From the NCBI GenBank assembly GCA_963704535.1, contig OY969916.1, positions 4,650,001 through 4,714,000 on the forward strand: 64,000 nt of DNA, read 5' to 3'. Source of the DNA: G963704535 sp963704535 (GTDB taxonomy: Bacteria > Chloroflexota > Chloroflexia > Chloroflexales > Roseiflexaceae). Every line of letters starts with the position of its first letter. The first letter of the stretch is position 1. Position numbers and translations under genes: made by a program. The notes under the pieces are model-generated. The model made no database searches and was not told the DNA's origin. It saw only the letters and a program-made list of their open reading frames with translations. Below are positions 33,422 through 41,681 of the stretch, one piece after another.

Positions 33422-33774
33422 TGTGAACGTTCCTTTCGTGTGTTGCGACACTCGTTGTGTCGCAACTTCTTATGGGGCTAGTGTAGCAAGTCGCCCTTGC
33501 TGCTCTCGCATGGCGCTCAGACTGTGCTCTTACGAAGCTCGTATTTCGCAAGGCTCTCCCGTATCTGGAAATTATGACTCCCTCCAATACAGAAGCCCCA
33601 GCGCCAGGGCGCTCGCTTGTTTGTTTCCGACCGAGTATCGTTGATCATTCGTTCATCCTCCGCTACCAACCCGACTCCTCCCGACTGCCGGGGTCGTTGT
33701 ACGATCGTGCGGGCACTTCGGTGCCGCCATCCTAACCCTAGCAGCGTTGATCGTACCTGGAAGGAGTCCCGTCC

Positions 33775-34554
33775 ATGCGCCCACTGGTTGCCCGCTTGGT
33801 TCTGCTCACTGTGCTGCTCGCCTTCGCCTCGCTCGCCCCACTCACGACCTCCACGGCAGAAGCCCATCGCCACGGCTGCCATCGCTGGCATAGCTGCCCG
33901 TCGGACAACGGCAGCTATGTCTGTGGCGACCTGGGCTATGACGACTACTGCCCAAGTAAGCCGGAAGAACCACCGCCTCCACCACCACCGACCGCGCAGC
34001 CTCTCCCAGCGCAACCACCCGCGCCGCCCGCGAGTGGTCGCCCCGCAGTGGATTGGCGCACCTACGAGACCGATGTCGCGTTCTATGCCTACTGGCAGCG
34101 GAACGGCGCCCTTCCGGTCTTCGGCTTCGCGAAAACCCCGCCCTATACGGAGGGCGGCCACATCGCGCAAATCTTCGAGCGCAACCGCCTCGAACTTCAC
34201 CAAGAGAACCAGCCGCCGTACCATGTGCAGCTTGGCCTATTGGGCGAGGAGCGGTTGCTCCAGCTCGGCCGGGTCTGGCAGAACGACCCGCGCGCCGAGT
34301 CCAAGGCGGGGTGCCGCTACTTCGCTGAAACGGGCCACAACCTGTGTGAGCCGTTCCTGAGCTACTGGAAAGCGCACGGCCTGGAGTTCGACGGCAAGCG
34401 AGGGTATAGTGAGGCGGAGAGCCTGGCGCTGTTCGGCTTCCCGATCACCGAGAACGAGAACAGCGTCCAGTGGTTCCAGCGCGCTCGCTTCGAGGACCAC
34501 GGCGCACAGGGCGTGCTACTTGGTCTGTTGGGCAACGAGGTGTACGGTCAGTAG
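33775..34554 (+). CDS. Secreted protein with YHYH-type Cys/His domain and Pro-rich linker
   Basis: 259 residues. Signal peptide to about residue 30 (ending STAEA), then HRHGCHRWHSCPSDNGSYVCGDLGYDDYC, a short Cys/His motif seen in secreted bacterial proteins. A linker of Pro runs follows (PPPPPPP), then repeated motifs of the kind ETGHNLCEPFLSYWKAHGLEFDG and ALFGFPITEN, typical of exported Chloroflexota proteins. Function unknown; the Cys/His head may bind metal. GGAG precedes the ATG, and a terminator follows. Confidence 0.78.
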   Translation: MRPLVARLVLLTVLLAFASLAPLTTSTAEAHRHGCHRWHSCPSDNGSYVCGDLGYDDYCPSKPEEPPPPPPPTAQPLPAQPPAPPASGRPAVDWRTYETDVAFYAYWQRNGALPVFGFAKTPPYTEGGHIAQIFERNRLELHQENQPPYHVQLGLLGEERLLQLGRVWQNDPRAESKAGCRYFAETGHNLCEPFLSYWKAHGLEFDGKRGYSEAESLALFGFPITENENSVQWFQRARFEDHGAQGVLLGLLGNEVYGQ

Positions 34555-34583
34555 TAGCACGTGTCGAGATATATGGAGCCACG

Positions 34584-34619
34584 ACGAAAGCCCCAGCCGA
34601 GCGATGGCTGGGGCTTTCG
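34584..34619 (+). terminator. Terminator after the YHYH-type secreted protein
   Basis: CGAAAGCCCCAGCC pairs with GGCTGGGGCTTTCG around a short loop, followed by GTTTGT. A 14-bp stem. Confidence 0.8.
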
Positions 34620-34725
34620 GTTTGTACGTCGCTGCCATCAGCCAAACGACTGTCTCGGTGCCATCCTGGTAATACCTGTCACCTACGATTGCCCTACGTA
34701 GACGTTCGCTCTGTGGAGGCTCGGA

Positions 34726-35082
34726 TTGGCCACTCTTAGAAGCAGGCGTGACAGCCTCATCCTTCGCGCGAGCCTGCTCTTTCTGCTTGCCGCCATCCTG
34801 ATTAGTGTGGGCCGGGGCTGGCTGCATCGCGAAACCGCTCCGGCTCCGCGCCCGCACGCCCTCTTCCGCGTGGTGCTGCCTGGCCTCGATGCCGGAGCGG
34901 ATGCCTGGCCCGCGCGCCCAGGGCAGGCTGGCTTTGTCGAACTCTGGATCGCCGGGCATGACGCCGACGACATCCAGACCATCCTCCAGCTCATCGGCAG
35001 CCCGGCGCTCCCACGGCCGTTTGATCCATCGCAGGTCATCCTGGCTGGACGGGCATCATCTCTATCAAGCGATGGGTTGTAG
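34726..35082 (+). CDS. Putative small membrane-anchored protein
   Basis: 118 residues from a TTG codon with GGAGG six bases upstream. One membrane helix (LRASLLFLLAAILISVG) followed by a soluble domain with FRVVLPGLDAGADAWPARPG and ELWIAGHDADDIQTILQLIG. No family recognised. Codon use fits coding sequence, but the unusual start leaves some doubt. Confidence 0.5.
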   Translation: MATLRSRRDSLILRASLLFLLAAILISVGRGWLHRETAPAPRPHALFRVVLPGLDAGADAWPARPGQAGFVELWIAGHDADDIQTILQLIGSPALPRPFDPSQVILAGRASSLSSDGL

Positions 35083-35253
35083 CACTGTCACCTTATTCCG
35101 CATCCTGGTCATCTAAATCATTCCGCTGCCAGGAGCCTCAACACCCTTTGATAAGCAGGGCATCCGAGTCTTGGCCTCCCGATACGCACCAGCAGATCGG
35201 TGCCCCGGCGCGGATCGCGGTGTCGATCTCTGGTGTTGTGGTGATTGGCTTCA

Positions 35254-35463
35254 TCATTCTGCTCTGTTGCGGATCTCGGTCACATCTTCAGAGGCATAGA
35301 TCACATCGAACGGGAGCGGCGCAGCCTGGCCCAGCTCCGGCGGAAGCATTAGCTCCAGGCGCACGAGCGCGCGACCATCCGGCAGCGTCTCGACGAGTTG
35401 CCCCACACGCCCGGTAAAGGTCCGCACGAAAATCACCTGCTGCGGGTGTTGTTCCTCGCTCAT
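35254..35463 (-). CDS. Small hypothetical protein of the divergent minus operon
   Basis: 69 residues, MSEEQHPQQVIFVRTFTGRV..., a short basic-acidic protein with no recognised domain; the GQLVETLPDGRALVRLEL stretch suggests a small beta barrel. AGAGGA lies just upstream. Last gene of the minus-strand set that starts at 37258. Confidence 0.65.
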   Translation of the reverse strand: MSEEQHPQQVIFVRTFTGRVGQLVETLPDGRALVRLELMLPPELGQAAPLPFDVIYASEDVTEIRNRAE

Positions 35464-35472
35464 ACATTCCTC

Positions 35473-36054
35473 TCAAAAGGGAATATCGCAATCCTCCGTG
35501 TTGCCCTGGTCAAACCGCGTCACCCGTTCGCAACGGCGCAGCCAGGCGATCTCGTACCAATCCGGTCGATCGCGGCCTGGCGGTACAGGCGGAAAATCTG
35601 TGTCAAGGAGGGCCGGCTGCGGCGCCGCGATCGGGAGGTTGCGGCAGCGCCAGCCGTTCTGCGTGCAGCAGATCGGGCACAATCGTGGCGTGTTTTTGAC
35701 CTGGCGCTTGAGCATCCGCTCGGTCATCTGTGGCGCCTCGTGACAGGCTACCAGCGTGAGCGTGATGCCCCGCTGCACGGCCGCCCGCGTGATCTTGGCG
35801 CCCTGGCCGGCGCAGTGTTCTTGGAACCGTGCCAGCGGGTCGAGCGCGAACCCGGCGTAGTGCCGGGCCTGGCCGCGGGGGTTGTCCAGGTTCCCAAGCG
35901 GCTGCGAGAAATGGATGATATAAACGTAGCCAAGCGTGTAGCGCGTAATGTAGACCGGCTGGCGCAGGACCAACTGAGGCGACAGGCGCGGGGCTACCGT
36001 CGTGAGCATCATGGCCGGCGGTCTCGCCGGTGCTGTTGCGAGTTGCACCGTCAT
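35473..36054 (-). CDS. GIY-YIG-like domain protein
   Basis: 193 residues. The central part reads GYVYIIHFSQPLGN and then ARHYAGFALDPLARFQEHCAGQGAKITRAAVQRG, the pattern of GIY-YIG endonuclease domains (a YVYII strand, a HYAGF strand, a basic Ax-type helix, and GQGAK). A Cys cluster CPICCTQNGWRC follows near residue 145. A nuclease role in an accessory element is plausible. ATG 36054 has GGAG upstream; longer in-frame starts extend into non-coding sequence. Confidence 0.65.
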   Translation of the reverse strand: MTVQLATAPARPPAMMLTTVAPRLSPQLVLRQPVYITRYTLGYVYIIHFSQPLGNLDNPRGQARHYAGFALDPLARFQEHCAGQGAKITRAAVQRGITLTLVACHEAPQMTERMLKRQVKNTPRLCPICCTQNGWRCRNLPIAAPQPALLDTDFPPVPPGRDRPDWYEIAWLRRCERVTRFDQGNTEDCDIPF

Positions 36055-36148
36055 GCAGTAGAACTCCGATCGCTCTCGGTACTGGCTGCGGTGTTGGTAG
36101 CACCACAGCCGTCGCAAGTCCGTCAAACCCTTGGGGGAGCCGGGAGCA

Positions 36149-36424
36149 CTACGCCCGCGTGCGGCGGGCCTTGGGCACATACGGGACACGTTGGGGACCT
36201 CGCGCCTGCTCAACTGTGGGCGCGGCTCCAGGTGGCACCTTGGCCTTACTCTGGCCGGCATTGCGCCGCTCGGCCTCGCGCTGAGCGCCAGCCTCGCTCA
36301 TCATCGCGGTCCCACCCCACCAGCCGCGCGTGCCGATCCGGCGATCGTCGCGCTTGACCACCTCGAACGTCCCCTCGATTGGCCGGTTAGCGTCGTCCTT
36401 TTGGGCAATCACTGTGTAGTCCAT
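36149..36424 (-). CDS. Small hypothetical protein
   Basis: 91 residues, MDYTVIAQKDDANRPIEGTFEV..., soluble, with a basic Pro/Ala-rich C-terminus. GGAGG six bases before the ATG supports it. No family recognised. Part of the minus-strand operon from the 37307-37367 promoter. Confidence 0.65.
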   Translation of the reverse strand: MDYTVIAQKDDANRPIEGTFEVVKRDDRRIGTRGWWGGTAMMSEAGAQREAERRNAGQSKAKVPPGAAPTVEQARGPQRVPYVPKARRTRA

Positions 36425-36492
36425 CGTGTTCCTCCTGCGCGTCTAGCTTCTCGGTTCAGAGCCGGCCAGGCAGCTCGGCCGGGCTCTCCACT

Positions 36493-36993
36493 TCAGAAGG
36501 GCGGGTCTTGCGGCCCTTCGTGAGGGGGCTGCGCCACATCGGCCGCATTGCGCTCGGCGGCCGGGTCCGGGGCGATGCCGCCCACGATCGCCTTGAAGCG
36601 GTCAATCAGGGCTGATGCCTCCGCAAAGGTCTGCGGCTCGGAGGTGGCGATCCCTAGCTCGCGGTAGACGACCGCGATCGTGGGGATGCCGACCTTGGCC
36701 TGGAGGGCGGCGACGGCGTTGAGCTGCCGCTGGCTTGGCCGGCGGGGCAGCGCGAGAGGGATGGCGGCCCGGAGCTGCGCGAGCTGCGCGGAGGCGGCCT
36801 CCTGCTGGGCCTGATAGATGCGCGTCCCCAGCTCGATAGCACAGGCGATCTCGTCGTCGGTCGCGCCGACACCTAGCACGACCACCTCCTCGATCGTGTA
36901 ATAGTCGTCGCCAATTTTCCGGGCGACGCGGTAGACGCGGCTCACGCTGCGCTCTGTCTGCGGTGTTTGTCTGCTCTGTGCTGCGCTTGCCAT
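36493..36993 (-). CDS. Hypothetical protein of the minus operon
   Basis: 166 residues. The N-terminal part (YRVARKIGDDYYTIEEVVVLG) looks like a beta-sheet of a small DNA- or protein-binding module; the middle (RRPSQRQLNAVAALQAKVGI) and the end are helical. The QRQLNAVAALQ... pattern resembles short helices in phage recombination-associated proteins, but no name is justified. GGGAGGAAG before the ATG. Confidence 0.65.
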   Translation of the reverse strand: MASAAQSRQTPQTERSVSRVYRVARKIGDDYYTIEEVVVLGVGATDDEIACAIELGTRIYQAQQEAASAQLAQLRAAIPLALPRRPSQRQLNAVAALQAKVGIPTIAVVYRELGIATSEPQTFAEASALIDRFKAIVGGIAPDPAAERNAADVAQPPHEGPQDPPF

Positions 36994-37060
36994 CGGCTTC
37001 CTCCCTGTGCCTTTCGCGGTTACGACAGGGCGGGCAACTCACATCGCCCGCCCCTGCGGA

Positions 37061-37258
37061 TTAGCGGCGCGCCGGAGCTTCATCCAGCTCCTCCGACGCC
37101 GCGATGCTGCGGGCTGCCATGCGAACGCCCAGATCAATCAGCTCGGCCAGACCGACGCCCAGCCCGGCGCCAACAACCACGAGCAGCGCCTCACGTCCGA
37201 GCAGATAGACCGCCACGGCCACAGCCGCCAGCAGCGCACCAATAAGGAGCTTGAGCAT
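37061..37258 (-). CDS. Small two-helix membrane protein
   Basis: 65 residues with two hydrophobic segments (LLIGALLAAVAVAVYLLG and ALLVVVGAGLGVGLAELI) and a charged tail. GGAGG precedes the ATG. First gene of the minus operon, directly downstream of the palindromic divergent promoter. Confidence 0.65.
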   Translation of the reverse strand: MLKLLIGALLAAVAVAVYLLGREALLVVVGAGLGVGLAELIDLGVRMAARSIAASEELDEAPARR

Positions 37259-37300
37259 CGATCCACCTCCTTCCTGAGCGTCATCGCACCAATTCCATAT

Positions 37301-37370
37301 GCCTAGTATATCACAACTCTACAATACTGTTAATAATATATTGACAGTATTGTAGAGTTGTGATATAATC
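37301..37370. promoter_or_regulatory. Divergent promoters built into a 24-bp perfect inverted repeat
   Basis: TATATCACAACTCTACAATA... (37307-37330) is the exact inverse of 37344-37367, around a 13-nt AT-rich centre. On the plus strand TTGACA (37341-37346) and TATAAT (37364-37369) are 17 bp apart, a perfect consensus. On the minus strand TTAACA and TATACT have the same spacing. Each arm therefore fills a spacer plus -10, so one dimeric repressor could shut both operons. Confidence 0.9.
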
Positions 37371-37403
37371 TGGTCAAGACGTGAAATAACTGAGGCCAAT
37401 GCG

Positions 37404-37595
37404 ATGCAACGTGTTTCTCACTATCTCCGCGATCGGCTGTGGATGATCTTGCTTATGGTGCTGCTGACCGCGCTGATAAGCGAGGGGCCGATCGCGCAAC
37501 TCCTGGCGGTCGGTGTCGCGACCGCGTGCGCCTGTAAGGTGATCTCATTGGTGGAGCAGCCAGGTGAGGAAATAGAGCAGCCTGGTGAGGAATAG
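37404..37595 (+). CDS. Small membrane protein, first gene of the plus operon
   Basis: 63 residues: a central hydrophobic stretch (WMILLMVLLTALISEG and IAQLLAVGVATACACKVI) and a repeated acidic end EQPGEE-EQPGEE. It lies about 28 nt after the consensus promoter. No family recognised. Confidence 0.55.
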   Translation: MQRVSHYLRDRLWMILLMVLLTALISEGPIAQLLAVGVATACACKVISLVEQPGEEIEQPGEE

Positions 37596-37633
37596 CCTGG
37601 TCCACATCGTCACACAACGACCCGGAGGGCCGC

Positions 37634-38946
37634 ATGAACATCCCCGTTATCGCCTCGCTTGGAATGGGGCTCCACTCGTCAGTGCTCATCGATCGCCATT
37701 TGACAGACCCCACAAGTCGCGATTTTGAGCTGTCCGACCTGACTGTTATCAGCTCGCAGGTCGGGCTGGAGGACCAGGAGAGCGGGCGCCAGATGGAGGA
37801 ACTGCTGTTCCCGTGGCTGCGCAGGGCGCGAGTTCGCACCGTGCAGATCGCAAGGAGAGGACCGCGCCAGGCCGACGGGATCGTGGTGCTCGACGACACC
37901 CGCGAGCCAACGAGGTGCTTCACCACCGGCAGCGGCTACACGCTCTACGACGAGCTGATCAGCGCCGGCACCGTGCCGCAGTACGCGAACGGTCAGCGCC
38001 GCTGCTCCCTAAAGTGGAAGGGATGGCCGATCGACACCTGGATCGCCGGTGAGCTGGGCGGTCAGACATATCGGCACGCGATGGGCTTCCACGCCGACGA
38101 GCAGGACCGCATCGCCGACGACCAGAAGTACACCAAGGGGCTGTGTACTGTTTCCCGTGTTCAGCACCTCTCGACTTACTGACCTCGTGTCCAGTGTGCA
38201 TAGTATTTTCGCTCGCTGGGAGCAGACATATGAAGCAGGCGCAGGACACGAGGTAGGTAAACCGACAGGTGCCGAGGACGGGAAACAGTACAGGCTGCGC
38301 CAGCCGTTTTACCCGCTCGCGGCCTGGGGCATGGGACATGACGCCTGTGCTACCTGGAGCCTGGCGTCCTTCGGCGAGGTGATCACCAAGTCGGCTTGCG
38401 CGATCTGCTGCTTTGCGAAGGTGAACGGTGGCAACGCAGCCGTGCTGGCGCGGTATCGACGTGCGCCACAGGACGCTGCGCAGGCGATGTTTCTGGAGCA
38501 CGTCGCGCTGGCGCTCAATCCCCGATCGACGCTTTTCTCTGGCCGCCAGGTAGCGCTCAGTTGTCGAAGCCGACGGCAACACCGTGACGCTCGCGCTCTA
38601 CCGTGCGCAGCTCGCGGCGCATCGCTGGGGTGTCGAGTGGGTACAGCGCATCCTGCCGGCCCCGCCGGCGCGACCGGCTCGTCGGGTCGTTTGTCTGACC
38701 ACCCTACCCACCCGCGAGGCCGCCCGCGAGCGTCTGGCGACCTTCGCGGCACAGAACGGCTGGCCGCTCGCTGACGACCCCACCGACGTGACGCCGCGGC
38801 TGGTGCTGTACGAGCGCGCCGACAGCAGACCGACGCTGGAGGAGCAGATCGTTATCTGTCCGGCGGTCGTGCAGGACAAGGCCCGATCGACCTTCGCGGC
38901 CCATTGGACGCGCCTGGTGAGCAATCTTGAACTTGTAGCTGCTTGA
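37634..38946 (+). pseudogene. PP-loop (PAPS-reductase-like) protein interrupted by a MITE and a frameshift
   Basis: The N-terminal frame starts MNIPVIASLGMGLHSSVLIDRHL, a variant ATP-pyrophosphatase P-loop (SLGMGLHSS), and includes RRCSLKWKGWPIDTWI and FHADEQDRIADDQKYTKG. A 149-bp element (38144-38292) interrupts codon 171; removing it with one target copy restores the frame as YTKGLRQPFYPLAAWGMGHDACATW. A further one-base shift near 38560 separates ...SGRQVAL from VVEADGNTVTLALYRAQLA, which runs to 38946. The full product would be about 385 residues. Such proteins occur in phages and in sulfur or nucleic-acid modification systems; the exact role is unknown. Confidence 0.75.
38144..38292. mobile_element. 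149-bp MITE with 5-bp target-site duplication
   Basis: Terminal repeats TGTACTGTTTCCCGT and ACGGGAAACAGTACA are perfect inverses; imperfect inverted similarity continues for about 50 bp from each end (CTCGTGTCC / GGACACGAG). The 5-bp sequence GGCTG flanks both sides (38139-38143 and 38293-38297). Excision in silico restores the host gene's frame. Confidence 0.92.
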
Positions 38947-38964
38947 ACATTGAAAGGTGACATC

Positions 38965-39594
38965 GTGACGAACATCGACCCTGATGCAATCAGCCGGCTG
39001 CGGGCGGTGGCCGCGCTGCTGCGCGAGCCGGAGTCATCTGACCTGGCGCAGATCGCGGGCGCGGTAGTCGGCGTCCTGCCGCCGATCGCCGAGCATTCGC
39101 TCGCGATCCGCTACCGCCTGGTGCTCGACGACCTGGCGGCGCGCATCCAGGCCCAGGACCGAGAGGCGGCGCTGCTGGCGCGGATTGAGCGCGCGGCCGG
39201 CGAGGAGGCAGTTAGTGGCTCTGAGCGGGCCGCGCTGGAGGGCGCCCGCGCTGCGACCGAGGCGATTCGCGAGGCGCTGGCGGCGCGTGACCCTGGTAGC
39301 GGGCTAATGTGGATGTTTGGCATGGCTGAGGTATGCGAGAGGTTTGACACGCTGGATCAGGCGCTTGATGTACTTGACAGCGCCCAGAGCGTCCTGAATG
39401 TGCGTAGCGACACGCCCCATCAGCGCGCTGCCGACGCCGTGCGGCTGCTGGCAGCGGGCGACCAGCGCACCGGCACGATCGCGCTCATGAGCCTGGTCGG
39501 CGAGCGGCCAGGGCGGGCGCTGGCCGCCGCACTCCGGCGCGAGTTACGCCAGGGGGGGAGCAACCGCGTTCACCCCCCTGCCGGCGAGGTGTAG
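38965..39594 (+). CDS. Conserved accessory protein of unknown function
   Basis: About 209 residues, almost entirely alpha-helical and rich in Ala/Arg/Glu (YRLVLDDLAARIQAQDREAALLARIERAAG; LDQALDVLDSAQSVLNV; RALAAALRRELRQGGSN). No family recognised. GTG 38965 has AAAGGTG upstream; TTG 38950 is an alternative. A decayed copy at 46021-46556 is highly similar and carries an extra C, so the intact reading here is reliable. It sits between the PP-loop gene and the TIM-barrel gene, 2 bp before the latter. Confidence 0.75.
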   Translation: MTNIDPDAISRLRAVAALLREPESSDLAQIAGAVVGVLPPIAEHSLAIRYRLVLDDLAARIQAQDREAALLARIERAAGEEAVSGSERAALEGARAATEAIREALAARDPGSGLMWMFGMAEVCERFDTLDQALDVLDSAQSVLNVRSDTPHQRAADAVRLLAAGDQRTGTIALMSLVGERPGRALAAALRRELRQGGSNRVHPPAGEV

Positions 39595-39596
39595 CG

Positions 39597-40472
39597 ATGC
39601 AATTCTATTTTTCAGGTATTAGTGGCGCGGCCGAGCGCTCAATGCTCGAAGCCGCCGGCGTGACGCATCTGCTCGTAGACCCCTGGCAGGCGCTGCTGGT
39701 TGCCGACTGGTCGGGCGAGGTTGCGCTCGACAGCGGTGCTTATGCGATCTTCAAGGCTCGCCGGAAGCCGCTCGACGAGGCGCAGCGCCAGCGCGTCCGG
39801 GCGCTGCGCGCCTGGACGTTCCGGGTCTGTGACGACGTGATCGGCAACCCAAATGCCAGCCTGACGGCCTGGGAGCAGCAGCGCGGCGATGGGAGTGTTA
39901 TCCCGGTGTGGAGCTGGGGGGCGCCACGCGAGCACCTCTCTCGCTACCTGGCCGAGTCTGAGCTGGTGGGGATCGGCGGCCTGGTGCCACTGATGCGCCA
40001 GGCGACGGCATTGGAGGCAGATGGTCTGGCGATGCTCGACGAGCTGGAGGCGCTGGCCTATCAGCATCCCGGCCGGTTCCATATCTTCGGCCTGTGCAAC
40101 CTCGATGCGATCGAGCGCCTCTCGGTGAGTGTGCCAGACGGCAGCGGGTCGGTGCCGCTCATAGCCTCGGCGGATAGCTCAAAGTGGTTGGACGCTGGAC
40201 GCTACGGTCAGGCGATCTTTATCCACGAGCGGAGCAAGAAGCTCCAGGCCACCCGCGCGAGCCGGCTGGAGTTCGCGGCCGAGTGGGATCGCGCTCGACG
40301 TTGTAGTGAGGCAGCTCGCTCGATCGCCGCCTTCTGTGAGCAGCAACGCGCCGTCATCCGCTCCTGGGAGGAAGCGCGCGAGCTACAGCCAGTCTTTCGC
40401 GCTCGCTACACCGCGCGGGCACAAGCACGCCAGCGTTCGAGACGACGCCGGGCCGCTACCCCGGCCGCCTGA
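39597..40472 (+). CDS. Phage-type TIM-barrel protein (TGT/queuine transferase-like)
   Basis: 291 residues. Landmarks: QFYFSGISGAAERSMLEAAGV, VALDSGAYAIFK, CDDVIGNPNASLTAWEQQR, IPVWSWGAPREHLSRYL, VGIGGLVPLMRQAT, FHIFGLCNLDAIERL and ADSSKWLDAGRYGQAIF. The DSGA, DVIGxP, GIGG and FGL order is that of barrel proteins carried by phages and related to tRNA-guanine transglycosylases; whether it modifies RNA or DNA is not known. The stop of the previous gene is 2 bp upstream. Decayed copies lie at 46559 and 61862, indicating repeated mobilisation of the module. Confidence 0.65.
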   Translation: MQFYFSGISGAAERSMLEAAGVTHLLVDPWQALLVADWSGEVALDSGAYAIFKARRKPLDEAQRQRVRALRAWTFRVCDDVIGNPNASLTAWEQQRGDGSVIPVWSWGAPREHLSRYLAESELVGIGGLVPLMRQATALEADGLAMLDELEALAYQHPGRFHIFGLCNLDAIERLSVSVPDGSGSVPLIASADSSKWLDAGRYGQAIFIHERSKKLQATRASRLEFAAEWDRARRCSEAARSIAAFCEQQRAVIRSWEEARELQPVFRARYTARAQARQRSRRRRAATPAA

Positions 40473-40502
40473 TCACTCGACTATCAAACGGATCGCATTG
40501 CA

Positions 40503-41050
40503 ATGAGCTACAACGTCCCGATCAAGGTGCTCAACTCTTCCCTTCGGCTGCATCCACAGGCTACGGCCGAGCTGCCTCCTGCCGTTTCCGTGGCGCTGCT
40601 GGCCCTGGAAGCCAGCCGGCATGGCACGCTCGATGATGGAACACCGGCAACGACGAGCGACGATGCAATCGAAGCGGTCGGCTGGGCGGCGAGCTGAGAT
40701 AGCAGTGAACTGGCGGGCGTGACGGTCGGTGAGTGGCTGTATATTCCGCTTGCCGGGCTCCTCACTTGGGCCGCTGCCGTGCGACCATTCGTCAGGCCTG
40801 GCAGTTTCATCCTGCTCGCGATCGGCGATGGCACGGCCGCGCTGCTGCTCGACGTAGGCCACGACGATCAACCTCTCCAAGGGACCGAACTGGAGGCGCT
40901 TCAAGCTGCGCTCAACAGGCTGGGCCGGTTGGGCACGATCTGTGGTCGGCCGCGCGCGTGGGAGTTTGAGCGTGTGGCTCGCTCGATTGCACGCATCCGC
41001 ACGCCACTGCGCGCTGCCGAACGCACCGAGCTAAAGAGCTGCATCCGCGT
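40503..41050 (+). pseudogene. Conserved accessory protein interrupted by an in-frame TGA
   Basis: MSYNVPIKVLNSSLRL... and VALLALEASRHGTLDDGTPAT through AVGWAAS, then TGA (40695-40697), then the same frame continues ELAGVTVGEWLYIPLAGLLTWAAAVRPF and LLAIGDGTAALLLDVGHDDQPLQG to about 41045. The related copy at 58436 has TGG at the TGA position, so this is a nonsense mutation, not recoding. After 41047 the sequence changes to a piece of the PP-loop gene. Function unknown. Confidence 0.65.
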
Positions 41051-41220
41051 TTGGGACCGCGCCAGGCCGACGGGATCGTGGTGCTCGACGACACGCGCCG
41101 GCCAACGCGCTGTTACACGGCTGGTGGTGGCTATACACTCTACGATGAGCTGATTAGGGCCGGCGTGGTGCCGCAGTACGTGGGCGGTCAGCGCCGGTGC
41201 AGCTTGAAATGGTCGCCAGG
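41051..41220 (+). pseudogene. Internal fragment of the PP-loop gene
   Basis: GPRQADGIVVLDDTR-RPTRCYTAGGGYTLYDELI-AGVVPQY-GGQRRCSLKW matches residues about 77-135 of the 37634 protein, starting and ending abruptly. It shows recombination between module copies. Confidence 0.75.
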
Positions 41221-41527
41221 TGGTGCCGGTTGGTGAAGAGGATGGAGAGCCAACTGCGGTGGAGGGGAAGCGAGTTCTTTTGCCCGAGAGCCCATGTACA
41301 GAGCTGTGAACAGCATTGCCCCGGCACGGTGGGCGCGGCGCCCGGAGGTGGGTGAGCAGCACGCACACCTGGTCGAGCGTCAGCGAGCAGAGGAGCGACT
41401 TCGGCTTCTTGGGAAGTTTTAAAGCCGGCCGCCGGCGACAGTGCCACATAGCCAGATACCACTGCCCATCGATGCTAAGAATACCACACAAAGGCAGGGA
41501 AAGAGCCAAAACCAGGGGCGACCATGC

Positions 41528-41681
41528 TATAATCGGGGCAGAAAAACACAAACCCACCCTTCTAGCCGGCAAGCCTGCGGGTGGGTCTGTGTGGGAGAGC
41601 TGATCAGCGCTGCGGCCTCATTCTAGCATCGTTGCCGTCCCCTGGCAAGCGATGCGGGCAGCGGCGCAACCGAGGGCGCCG
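41528..41681 (+). promoter_or_regulatory. Promoter and structured leader of the repeat-rich STAND gene
   Basis: TATAAT at 41528-41533, then a hairpin ACCCACCC (41552-41559) / GGGTGGGT (41579-41586), then a stretch containing CATTCTAGCA and CCTGGCAAG before the start codon. The same order, with related sequence, precedes the STAND-type gene at 63567. On the minus strand the hairpin ends in a T-rich run and could terminate antisense transcripts. The 300 bp before it (41221-41527) show no gene. Confidence 0.6.

Noticed and set aside
40695..40697. In-frame TGA in the 40503 gene as a second selenocysteine codon
   Set aside because: The related copy at 58436 has TGG at the same position and there is no Cys or redox motif around it, so it is a nonsense mutation.
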